From contig CAJNDS010000225.1 of the NCBI GenBank assembly GCA_905221605.1, positions 204,001 through 268,000 on the forward strand: a stretch of 64,000 bases of DNA. The letters run 5' to 3'. A program made the position numbers and the translations under genes. This DNA comes from Symbiodinium natans. Taxonomy: Eukaryota > Sar > Dinophyceae > Suessiales > Symbiodiniaceae. Below, one piece after another: positions 1 through 11,501 of this stretch. The notes under the pieces were generated by a model. That model was not told where the DNA came from, did not search any database, and saw only the letters and a program-made list of their open reading frames with translations. The first letter of the stretch is position 1. Every line of letters begins with the position of its first letter.

Positions 1-3000
1 TGGACTTATCGTCGGCATGGCACGCCGCACGGCTCATCTAGGGTCCAAAGCGCGCTTTTGCAAATTGTACTCCCACCCAGGACCTTCTTGCGCTTGAAAG
101 GTTTGAATCGCTCCCCGCTTTCCTGCAAACCTTGGATGCCCTGGGTTCGTTTCGTGCATCCATTCTGTGGAAGAAATATGTGTTCCCGATTAAGACTCTT
201 AAGATCTAGAGGAAGCGGCTGTTTACATATACACAAATGTAAAGCACATACAAGCCCTCTACATCAACAGTAACAGGGGAGAAAGAGTATCTCTTGTACT
301 GCAAAGGACAAAAGTTTCTCATTAGACTTTAGAGGACATAATGGTCCTTTAGTATGTGGAGGACATGCCATTTCTTTTTATTCAGACATCATTAGCAGAA
401 CAGAGCTTTTCCATGAATTATGTCGATCACATAGAGGGAGGCTTTTGGTGATGGTTGGCAAGTGGATTTTGTTGAGCGTTTTCTTCCCGAAAGCATTGTT
501 GCATCAGCCTCACTACCAGTGCTGCGATGCGACTCCGGGCGCGGGGCTTGTGCAGCCAGGAGCGAAAGTTTGCATGGACCGCAACGTAGACAAGCAAGTC
601 CCCCGACCCTGAGTGGACGAGTGGCAGGCCGGTAGCACGAACGAGTCTACTCGTGGAAAACAAGCCAGGTAGTTTACGAGACTTTCGCACCTTCACGAGT
701 GTAAAACGTTTCGACCCCAGGCAAATTGCCTACAGGGGCCCCTTTCGTGCTCCCGCCTCGAAGGTGCCCCCCGCCCCATTTGATTGACATTGTTCCAAGA
801 CACGCCCATGTTATTTGCGACGTTTCCGACACCACTCTATGAAAAGCCGCTTGCCAGCCCCCGGCACTCCGGACGTCCTCCGCTTAATTGCTATGTTCGT
901 ACTGCAAAAAAAGCCTATTTCGAGGCGCGGATCTTCGGACTTAGTCCGCGCAAAAGCACGCAACCATACCCCGGGACAATTGAAAAGCCGGTCGAGTGCG
1001 CTTAGGAGATATGTTTTCTGCGGGTCTTGGATCCCCCGAGGCGACGCGAAGTCGGTGCCTGTACTGCCAGCGAGCCAGCACCTCGTAGGGGTGAGTGTCA
1101 TTCCTCGCTTTCGAAAGATCCGTCGTCGTTATTATCAAACATGTTTTGGATGGGGTTGGCCTAGCCTTGTCGGGGCCCGGATGTAACTATCTCCGTGGTA
1201 CGTTTTTCTGCAATTTTGTGCCGTAAACAATGTGTTGCATGCTCATTGGTGGCGGCACCTGTATGCGCCACTGCGCTTTTGGTGGTTTTCGTCTGTTATC
1301 GATGTCTCCACTACCCCCAGCTCGCGACCCAAACCTAAAGGCCTCAAGCCCGTGTGACTTCGTCATGTCTTTGCGCATGCAAAGCTCAAACAAGCTTTTG
1401 TTCAGAGGCCTCCCTGACAATGATCTGATAGATCTTAACGGACAGCCAGTCCCGAAACGCTGCAAGAGGGGCTGAAGGGCTCGTGGACGAAAAGCATCGG
1501 GCATGGATGTATTGAACATGTTGCCAGACACAGAACTATCGACATACGTTCTCAATCACCATGTCCTTATTGCGCCTTGGCATGTGCCACGTGCCCCACA
1601 ACCAGATACAGAACATTGACTTCATCGTTGGAAAGTCCCCTGTGCGTGTTCATTGCTGCACAGGTGATGGGCAACAACCCACCACTCACTCCCTGTGGCC
1701 GGCAGCAAGCAAGACACACGGCGGAGCCTGTGCCAAACACAACGTGCAAGTGCAAATTGAATCATCGATTTGGCAGTTGCACTTGATGTTCAACCTTCAA
1801 AAGCACCCGTGAGCAACAACATCCTTGCTGGTGGCACAAGGACTGGTTACTTCAGCATGCGCAGATCGATCATGTTGTGGTCTCACCGTTCACCCGGACC
1901 TTGCAAACGGCGCTGCCCTTGGCGGAGGCGGCTGTTCCCGAGCAGTCTGAGGTCGCATTCAGGTTGCGTTGAAAAATGCGGACGACCCTTTCTCGTCTCG
2001 AAGGCGCTGAACCAGCAGCTGAAGGTCGAGCCACTCCTCTCCGAGGCGCGCCTCGGCAGTGGCGCTTTCCGCGCAATCAATGCCGAGGCGCCCGGGGCAA
2101 CGGCAGCTTGGGCTGGAACAGCATATTGTGGTGCACTGTGGCAAAGGCATTCAAATATCCTGTGCTTGCCACTACCAGTGGCTTTCCAGTATAAGTATCA
2201 GGTATCAGTTTCCCTTTTGTTATTGGGGCATATTCAGGCCTTCTGGGGCTTGCTCAATTTGGGAATGTGTTGGGAGTTCGGAGGGGTGTCTGAGGTTCGG
2301 GACCTTGCCAAGTGCAGTTTCCGCTGGGATCAGCACTACGGCGCGCCGCCCATCAAGACGCCGGAGCGGGCATGTGTGATGCAGTCTGCGGATGGTAAAC
2401 ATAGGCAGTCCACCCAGCAGCCTCTGCTGCTGGACATGCGGTGCCATACATACTAGTAGCGTAGGGACTGCAAATGATTTATATATGCAGGGGAAGCAGG
2501 GATTATGTTGTCGGCTTTACATGGGGAAACACCTCTGGGTCCAAGCAGAAGTCCCAAAAAGCTGGATGCGGCTTTGTGACGTTCAATTCAGCCAGCTCTT
2601 CAGTTGCTGGCCTTAGCATGTTCTATGCTGCGCTTGCTCAATCAGGAGAACGACGCGCTTTACGTTCAGAGAGTAGTTGAGGCGGCGCGAACGCTGAAGG
2701 CAGTTCGAAGAGTTCGGCATGGGAAGTCTGTTCGCATCGATCACAGCTCTCCGAACTTGCGTGCAGGCTCGGTTCCCGCCCTCCGCAGGTGGGGTGCATA
2801 TTGAAGGTTGCATACAAAGTGCTGTGCTGGTAGTGTCAGAGCCGTGGGTTGGAGCCGCAGTCCAAGCCCTGTCCCGGATCAGCACTCCAGTGCGTTGTAT
2901 TTTGCTGCAGACCGTGCCATTGTCAGTGTGGGACAGGCAACGTGGCCGTTTACACGCATGCCACGCCATCGCTGAGTCTCGCCTTCGGCTGGTGCTACCA

Positions 3001-4470
3001 GGATTGAGCTGGGCTTTGTCCTTCGAGCCGTGGAAGTAGGGCCTTCTGCAGCTCTGCGCAGGAGGGGTCCTCTCTGCAGCAGCTACCTGGCGTGATGGGA
3101 CAACCATTCCTTCCTCGACATGCCGATATGCCCAACGCAATACGCGATCATAACACCTAGCAGTCTAGCACGCTCACGCCCAATGACATCTTTCAAGCCT
3201 CATTCCCCAAAAGGTTTCTTCTCCCCGAAATGTCACCCTGCAGGATTTCTCAAGCTCCGCTTTCACAGGAAAGTCTCAAGTCTTGCAGCAGGAGAACCGT
3301 TAAATTTGACTGAGGTTTGTGGACGCACAACATGCGCACCTTGGCAGGATGTCCTGTTTCCGTAATGCATCTGTGCAGCTTCTCAGCAGAGGATTGGTCC
3401 AGCTGGCATCATTCACATCGTTGTCAAGCAGGCAGGCATTGAGACATAACACGATGCAGAAAGGGTGGGTGTTCAGCACAACCAGAAATGGGGATCAATG
3501 ATCATAAGAGCCACGTGCAAGTGCCAAACCAGTGTGCAGACCCTGCCAGGGTGGAAGTGGTGGTAGCTGCACCGTTCTGCAGACGCAGAATGTCGCAGAT
3601 GCCCTGCACTGTGGCAGAACTCCTGCTTACAAGCACCGTGGATGCAAGAAGTAGCTTTCCGAAGTGCCAGATTCCACTCCAGGGAGGGTTTTCTTTTGTT
3701 GGTCGTGGCCGAAAGCTCCCTGTATCATCTTGTCATGCCTTCCAATGCCTACCGATGTCTCACGTAAGGAGAGATCAATGTAGATTTGTATCCGTTTTGC
3801 TTATGCTGAAAGGGTTGTCTCCTTCGACTCCCTTGTTGTTACGCTCTGTGGCCCGGGAAGCGGGTCGCGTGCTGCACCCCGTTGCTCAGTTGAGTTTGTT
3901 GTTGCCTTATGTCCCTGCACTCTCCTTCTCTCTTGTGTTGTTGTTTTGCCCAGTGGCTTTGTGCTGTCTCCTTTTCCCCAGCCTGTTGTGCAACTTACTT
4001 TTTTTTTCCAGTCAGGGTTCGAGGAGGGTCTCCATTATTCTTTTGGCAGCGAGATCGATGGGTAAGGGCTGAATCTAGCCGAGATCTGCCTCCGCAGACT
4101 TCTGCTTGCCTTGAGGTGCAACTTCACGGACTTCCCTGCCTGGTACTGGCCCGACCCACAGGGCCGCGGGCCAGGTGACGCAGCCTTTTCCGAGCAACCA
4201 TTTTGGCCGTTGTGGTGTGCTGGTCATGGCAGGGCGCTGCAGCTGATGGACGGGTTCTGAACCGGTGCATGGCAGCCAATAGCTGGAAGAGCCGGGGATA
4301 CAGCTGCGTTGCGGACACTTGTGGACTGATTAGCATCGTTACGGGGCGGTGCAAGTTCAAGTGGCCATCGGGGGTTTCACTCTGGCCCAAAGGCAGCAGA
4401 GGGGACATCCTGAGGTCAGAAGCGAAGAAAAGCGACTGGAGTTGTGCAGTCCTGTGCCACTAGATGTGGC

Positions 4471-4512
4471 TAGTGAGGCGAGTGAGGCTAGCGAGGCTAG
4501 CGAGGCTAGTGA
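4471..4512. repeat. 9-bp tandem repeat (GAGGCTAGC type)
   Basis: About five imperfect copies of a 9-bp unit resembling gtgaggcta/gcgaggcta. In one frame this reads as repeated Ser-Glu-Ala, but no larger protein context is recognisable, so I treat it as a small minisatellite. Confidence 0.7.
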
Positions 4513-7500
4513 GAAGAGGTGTGTGAAATAGAGCCTTGGTGATGGGAAGGCATCGTAGGCCAAAGCTGGCATGTCGAATCCCAAGCGGTACTGAAGGCTG
4601 TAGGTCTGCAGGATTTTATCGGTGAGTGCCATTGCCTTGCAGCACTGGCAGGCTCTCATGGACAAGTTGAACGGTGCCGTGAAGTCCTTTGGCAAAGCCG
4701 TGCCTCGGTGCGAGAAATCATGAACACACACAGTATTCTTTAGCATGTCTGCGGGACATAAGTTCTTGGGGATGTACAGTGAGGCGGGTTCTGTTAGGTT
4801 GAGGTGTGCCTTGTTGGCCGAATGGTCTTCATTCAGGAAGTCGCCCGCATTCTGGCGGAGGCATGGTTTTTTTGGAAACATTCTGTCAGGTTTCATAGGC
4901 ATTGCATCACAGCTGTGAAGGACTTTGTGTCGGAGCTCAAGAAGCAGGTCTGAAAGCGTGTCCTGTGCGAGCGAACTAGAGACTGAAAAGCTTCGCAAAG
5001 AATCGGAGAAAAGACTTGAAGGAGAGAGTCTAATGGGCTTTCTTAGCCGGCAGATGCTAGATGCTGTGGCATCCTTTTTGGCAAACAGAATGGAGTGCTT
5101 CGTTTGTGCCAAGGTCAAGCAAGCTTCGCAGGACTCTTGCTGTGCATGCTTTGAGACGCATCCTGCCATCAGAACCCGGCAGTAAGTTTCGACATCCTTG
5201 AAGGACCACACAATCCTCGAGCAGGTGAAGGCTTCACGCGGTGGTGTTCAGGACCCACGCAGGGTGAGGACTCAGAGAGTAGAAGATGAGCCCGATGATC
5301 CTTCAGGAAGTTAGCAATTGGCTGAAGAAGCGGCGAGCAAGCACCACGGGCCGGCATCGGGCCCGGCATCTGAAGGCCCCGTGTAGCTCGGTTGGGGCGC
5401 CCCAAGAGTTGAGCTGCGTTGTTTGCAGCTCCAAGGCGCCCGTCCACCATCAGTGAGCGAGGAGTCCGGATATGGCAGATGAAGGAGATTGGAGTGTGGT
5501 GTTGCCTGGGCACTTGCAGAAGCGAAGCATCGTGAAGCATCGTGAAGTAGCGGATCTCTGCAGCTCTCCGACTGCAGGATTTCGAGACTGCAGGGGCCTC
5601 GATGAAGCATCGAGAGTAGAATGAGCAGAGGAGAACTCCGCGCTCGTACGGTGGGTGCTAAGATTCTTCCTGCAGGCTGGAGCCCTTGGTGAGGGCAACT
5701 TCGGCCTAGTTCTTCTACTGAGAGACAAGGACAGCCCGATGCGACGGTAACACGGTAAGATGCCCCTGAGGCCTCCACATTTTCGAAGGTTCTTTGTGTA
5801 CTTGCACGTGATGTCGGGATGTCGAGGGTGTGTGCACGACTGGGTTTGTGCAGTCACCACGCTCACATGACTGCGTTGGCTCCCATTACGGCGCTCGTAG
5901 TGGTGCAGGAGGCGCAGGGGGCTTGTCTGAATGGGAAAGATGTCGGGCGGCAAAGAGTTCAGGGTTGCTTGTCAACCCGGGCGGGCCAAAAAGGCTCGTT
6001 GCAAAAGGATTGGTGGAATGTTGTTCCCTTGATCTGATGGTGGGGTCTTCGCATTTCTTTCCTCTTTCTGGCACCAGGGGAGTACGGCATCACCTGGTGC
6101 AAGTCCCACTTTGCCAAGCTCAGTAGGTGTTGCATATGGAACACTTGGAGATATGGAGATATAGTTCTGCTTGATATTGCGTGATGTCCATCTACTTGCG
6201 TGCAGCGCATGCAGATGCTGTCGGGTTTTATGCTGGAGAATATCGATGGGTCATGCAACCCGAATGACCTTTGCCTGGGCACGCTTCGAGGTCACCCACA
6301 GTGTGCGGTCTTGCACCCTCGTCTGGGCGAAGCACGTCTCTCCTCAGCTTTTTCCTAGTCGGCACTCCCTTGCACGCTTTGCCTCAAGGCCGTCGCCAAG
6401 GTCCTGGTGCCGTTTGTAGCCTCTGCAGTCAGCGAGGCAACACTCCGCAACGTTTTCAATTCTGTTAGCCGGGCAGCCTTCCTGACGCATGCACGTGAGA
6501 ACACGCCGGCCGTGGCATGTTGGGCTGACCACAGCTACTGCCCTGTCCGTCGGCGCCAGCGTTGCTTCGAGCTTCTGGGGTGGCTAAAGGGCCGAATGCC
6601 TTCTGCCATTTAGTGCCCAGGTGGTCGACATGGCAGGCCTGCAGCATGCGGGTGACACTCCCCGCCGCTCATGCGCTGCGTTCCTTGACCCCGGCCCTTG
6701 GCGTTCCGCCAGCTGCACGCAGCTTCGCGGGCCGGGCGTCCACATCCGCTACCGCTGCCCAGCGCCATGGGTTTGGGCCCACACTGCCCCGTACAACTAC
6801 GCTGTGCCTGCACACGGCCAATTCCAGCCTCAGTCATAGCGTTCATTTCGACAAGGCCCTGCTGTTGTCTGCTGGCCACATTAATGGCATCTTGGGGAGA
6901 GGGCCGACACTTCGATGTAGCTCCGGCGGCATTCCGGAATCCTGTTGCCTTTCCACTTGCGCAAATGTAGCCTCCCTTGCTTTTGCTGGTCGTTCTAGTA
7001 GTTGCTAGGTGCAGACCATGAAGCTAGCTTTGATGACGGCTTTGTGCGATTGTCAGCTGGCTTACTTGTTTCTGACGTTGAGGAGACGCGGGCCGAATAT
7101 GCCGGGTTCTTTGATGCATACCTTGTTTTGAATGTGCATGCTTGAACCTCTTCCTTGCTGTTGTCACAAGTGAGGCCTTTAAAGGTCTCAACAAGCTGCA
7201 CCTCGAGCAGGCTCCGCTGCAAGTTCTTGAAGCATGGAAGCATTGCTTGCTTGTGCTAAAGACGTGTGAGATTTCATTGCCAACTTTGCGCTGACATCAA
7301 GCTTCCGACATGGACAAGTCTTCCGGTCTTCCGGCATTGTGTTTGGCCCAAGTAGCCCAAGTACTATGCGGCCGGTGCTGGCCTGCAGGCATCTTGCCTG
7401 AAACCGTGACTGTGTGTACAGAATAGTACCAAGTTCAGGCTCGCCTTTTTGACCTTATGTGCTGTCAAGGTCTGCCTGGGGACACTTTGGACTGCTGCAG

Positions 7501-7676
7501 CATGATCGTGTGCTGCTGCGAGGTGGGGTGGGGCTGGCTAGAAGAGTCTTGGCAGAGCGCAGGTAAAGAAATTGTTCACAAGTTTCCCTTGGCCTTTGCT
7601 CAGAGCGACATGGGGTCCCCAGTGGAAGCCGTGACGGCCGTTGGGCGAGAGGAGCCTCGGCCAGAAGAGTGATGCG

Positions 7677-7770
7677 AGAAACCAGAGAGAGAATTCCAGG
7701 GAACCTCGAGAACAGAGCAAGAGAACAGAGCGAGGAGCGAGAGAACAGATCGAGTACTGAGAGCCACCAA
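7677..7770. repeat. Purine-rich imperfect repeat
   Basis: A GA-rich stretch with repeated gaacagagc and gagcgagag-like words. It is low complexity with no coding signal. Confidence 0.5.
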
Positions 7771-9943
7771 GGACAAGCCGTCTTTTGGGCTGCGGCCTGA
7801 GGGTCCGACATGTGCCAAGGGGAAGAGAGGGAGACGGGACGGTTCGGGCGGGACAGGGGATGGGACAGGGCGGGACTTCATTGTTTTGTATGAGAAAGAA
7901 GGGCAGAACGAGGCGGATTGGAAGGCTGGCAGTCCAGCCCCATACAGGGAGTGCGCAAGTCAAGTATGAGAACAGATGGGCGGAGTGCAGCTTCCGGTCG
8001 AGGTGGGATGTGTGGTAGGATGGGAGGTTGCACAGAAACCAATTGTTAACGACAGTTGTCAGAAGCCGCCCTTGAGCTCACCAGCTCGGTTGCAACTCCT
8101 CGCCTTGCACCCTGACAAGCCATGCAGGGGCACGTGCTGCAGGTGAGTTGGAGTTTCCCCTTCCATGTCCCTTTAGCGAAAGACGGCTCATGCTGAGTTT
8201 GTCAGGCAGTGCCCTTTGTCGGGGACGTTTGGGGACCGAGCCTTCATTCAGAGCACGGGCCGCCAAACTCAGGAGTTCTTTCCAGCGGAAGATGGTCATT
8301 ACCTTCCAGCGGCGCGATGGGTCCGAAAAGGCTTTGGGCTTCGTCAGTTTCGTCATTCTGCATGTTTTTGTATGGCATCTGTTTGTTGGATCACTTAAAT
8401 TCGAAGAGACCCTGGCGAGTGAGCAGGATGTGGAGTTCTTCCACAGACCTATCGGCCTGGACTGTAGCGGCACCGAACCTTGTTCCAACAGGATTCACCA
8501 AATTTAGTATCGTGCGAGCCTTCCCTAACATACTGGTTGTGACTTAACGAATCCCCTTGGATTCTCCAAGGGTGTGAGACTCAAAAGCAAAGTAGTTGTA
8601 TCAAATGGTCCAAGGCCGCTTTCAGTAAACTCCTGTAAACTCCAAGCATCCCAAGATGCTGCCATTGGTCGGAGCCTTCCGCTCAGGAGCCCATTGTCGT
8701 ACAGCGCGTTCGCAAAAATTCCGTTGCGGAGAAAGCCGCCGTGAGAGTGAACTGGGCGGCCCTGATTGCAGACAGCCACAGGCAGCTTCTATATTTTTCA
8801 CGCTATGCGACCCGCCTCGGCCTGGGCCTACCCAGCGGTGAGGCAACCCAAGGTGCTGTCAGGCTTGCTGGTAAAACAAGACAACAAAGCCGCATAGACG
8901 GTACCCATTCGAAGCGTGATGTCTGTGCTGGGGGGGTCTGGATGGAATTAGAGGTGAGGTACCTGCTTTATGCTACCAGTACCAAGACCAGGGAACTGTT
9001 GCTGAAGCGATCTTACGTGTGCAGCCGGAATCGACGCCACTGTCTTTTTGTGGATTGGTCAGTTTAGTTAAGAACTCAACATAGCTTGAGCAAGGCCCGA
9101 TACAGCCCAAATTAAGCTGCCCACACTGTCCGTTGAATCAAGGTGGTACGTGCTGTAGATGGAATGCGGGCGCCGGCAGATCTGTGACCTGGCTGCTCTT
9201 CGCCATGTTTCGCAAAAGCGAATGCTGGTGTTCAACAGCTTCTCCTAGTGTGTGCAAGTCATGTACACGGGACGGAGCCCTGCCAACAAGGATGTCTCTT
9301 ATGCAAGCCGGAGCCAGAGTGCTCCCTGAGGAGACACGGGTGGCCGTGGAATAAAGTGATAGGGGTGGACTGCACGAGCTGTGCAGTGCAAGGAGCCCAG
9401 AGCCAGCCAGGCACCGGCCTCATTTCGTCTTGCCTCACGCTTGAAAGCCCGTAGCTTGCGCTTGCAGGTGAAGAAGACCGTTAAACTTTTCAACCCTGAT
9501 CTGCGGTGCATCAGGTAGTCTTGTCCTTCAGCCAGCCCGGTCCCGAAGTCAAGGCTTTGCTGAGCTTCCGCTGAGGGGATCTCATGCGGATGTTCTTGCG
9601 ATGCCACGTCGTGCCAACTTCTTGCTGCTTTAGAAGATGGCGCTCACACACGTCAGCGTGCCTTGAATGCAATTGTTTGTGGGAAGATCGTGGATGTGAC
9701 CTTCGAGCACCAGCCTTGGGGGGTGATGTTCACCAAGACGGTGGGGGCCCCGGAATTATCTCTCGGATCATCAAAGCCCTCATGTGATGTGCTCTGATGT
9801 GCCCGTGTCCTTCCGTTTCACGTGCTGCCCAGGTCCCAGTCCGCGTGAAAACCTGTCGACCAGGTTCATACAGCGAACGCTTCTGAGCTGCAGGGGAGAC
9901 CGGGAGACCGGGAGACCGGGAGGGAGCGGCTTGTGAACGGAGG

Positions 9944-9995
9944 TGCTGAGAATTAGTTTTTTTACACGTACGTGTAAAAAAACTAATTCTCAGCA
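9944..9995. repeat. Perfect 52-bp palindrome
   Basis: The two 26-bp arms are exact reverse complements with no spacer: each begins TGCTGAGAATTAGTTTTTTT and they meet at ACACG/TACGTGT-like centre sequence. Just upstream (about 9,898-9,923) is a short direct repeat of gggagaccgg. There is no gene context. It could be a foldback or MITE core, or a recombination by-product. Confidence 0.9.
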
Positions 9996-11501
9996 TGTTG
10001 CAATACTGATTGCATTCCAAGAGTAACTTCCAATGGAATGCCCGGGGAGCCATCTCCGGAGCCGCTGGAGCCTGAAAGAGCCAAAAATTGAAACGTCGAG
10101 GATCGTGAAGGCGAAGACTCCAGCCCACACAAGCATCAACACCGATCTCAAAAAAAGCACCTACCATATAGGGCCTATGAGTTTACAAGTTCCCAGGGTC
10201 AGAAGCACAGGAACTCTTTTCCTCAGAGTTTCTATAAGTCAAAGCAATTGCTTCACACCAGCTTGAACCAGTCTTGCTTGTATGCGGCTCCACCAGCCCG
10301 AGCACACCTTTAGGGGTGCCTCTGGGTATGCTTAAGGCTGAAGCTAAAAGAAGTGCCAGTCAGTCAGTAGATGGCCACACTTTACCTTGACTCTGAGGAC
10401 TTGGAGTTCAGAAGGGTTGGCAATTGGTCTCGGTGGACGGCGAAGGGTTGCCGGAGAGGCCGGGCTGGCGGAGGGTGGGGATTTGGATCCCTCATGCTGT
10501 GATGGCCAGGCTAAACGATCTCATGGAGCTGATCCAGGCTGTCGAGATGGGTTGGGAGGCATAACTGTTCCAAGCTTCTCATCTTGTCGCTCAGGAGAAG
10601 GTTGGCAGACTTCCGGTCCGAGAAGAAGAGTGACAGCAGCATGGCAGCCGACCCCAGTTTGTTGAGACTGCTAGTGGCATCACAAGCAAGTTTCAGACGT
10701 CCCACCTCACCCGCCCGCATCTTCTAATACTGTCTACGGGCAAGAGGCTATAGGGGCTGTGCTGTGATCGTGATGAGTCAATATGCTGCCTTTTAACAAG
10801 ATCCGAAGCGATCGCAAAAAACTTGTGCAGCTCATGTTTCACTCACGATGTCACGGCGCCTCGAGGCGCAGTGATGATGGTAAGATCTTGGCTGAGTATA
10901 GCCAATAGTATGGTCACTCGTTAATGCCCACTCCTATGACATGCTTTTGGCTGTAATTAGGCGTAGGACCTCGTGTTGCTTATGCACTAGGGCCCGGCCG
11001 ACGAAGAAGACGCGTAGAGAAGATGATAAAAAAAAGCGCAAGCTGCGCAGCCTTTTGTCGACCTTGAGTGTCAACCAGCTTTGGGTGGTAGTGTTACCCG
11101 GGCACACGGGGGACCGCTGCACGGAGCCCGCAGGAGAAGCAAGACAGCATGTTGAAGAACGAGCGCAACGTCCTGTCTCTGCTGGAAAGAGTTCTCTTGT
11201 GTTGTTTTTCAGTCCCGGAGTAGTCTCTCCTTACAGCACTTGTTGGGCGCGCTGTGGGCAGGACAGCCCATTCATTATTCATCTGCATGGCTGCTTCCAC
11301 GACAGCAACTTTGCAGCCGGGCTGCAATGTTCCTAGATGTTTTTACAAGGTACCGTCGCCAAGTTTTGTGTGTCTTTGCAACATGCACCGAATTTGCACC
11401 AGTCGGATCTGCAACCGAGGTTTACTTCCTCTTGGAAGTCGCTCTAGGCTAGGACGCGCATGCAACATCAATAGGCGGCGGTCTTGGAAGTTGGCCCAGC
11501 G

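Larger units (their letters stand above)
1..9943. other. Host DNA, no supportable gene
   Basis: GC-moderate host sequence with only short open frames on both strands. I could not match any of their translations to a protein family, and none shows a convincing run of conserved motif. Exons of a small-exon gene could be hidden here, including the missing N-lobe of the kinase gene that becomes visible from 11.5 kb. Apart from short low-complexity patches near 4.5 kb and 7.7 kb I see nothing definite. Confidence 0.6.

Noticed and set aside
1770-2456. Open frame of 228 codons on the plus strand
   Set aside because: No motif or family resemblance, composition like surrounding non-coding host DNA, and overlapping frames of similar length on other strands.
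4190-4212. CCATTTTGGC resembling part of the dinoflagellate spliced leader
   Set aside because: Only about ten bases match and the diagnostic flanks (CCGTAG and TCAAG) are missing; chance is likely.
4357-5211. Minus-strand frame of 284 codons with a Leu-Ala-Ser repeat
   Set aside because: The repeat is the antisense reading of a 9-bp minisatellite and the rest has no recognisable domain.
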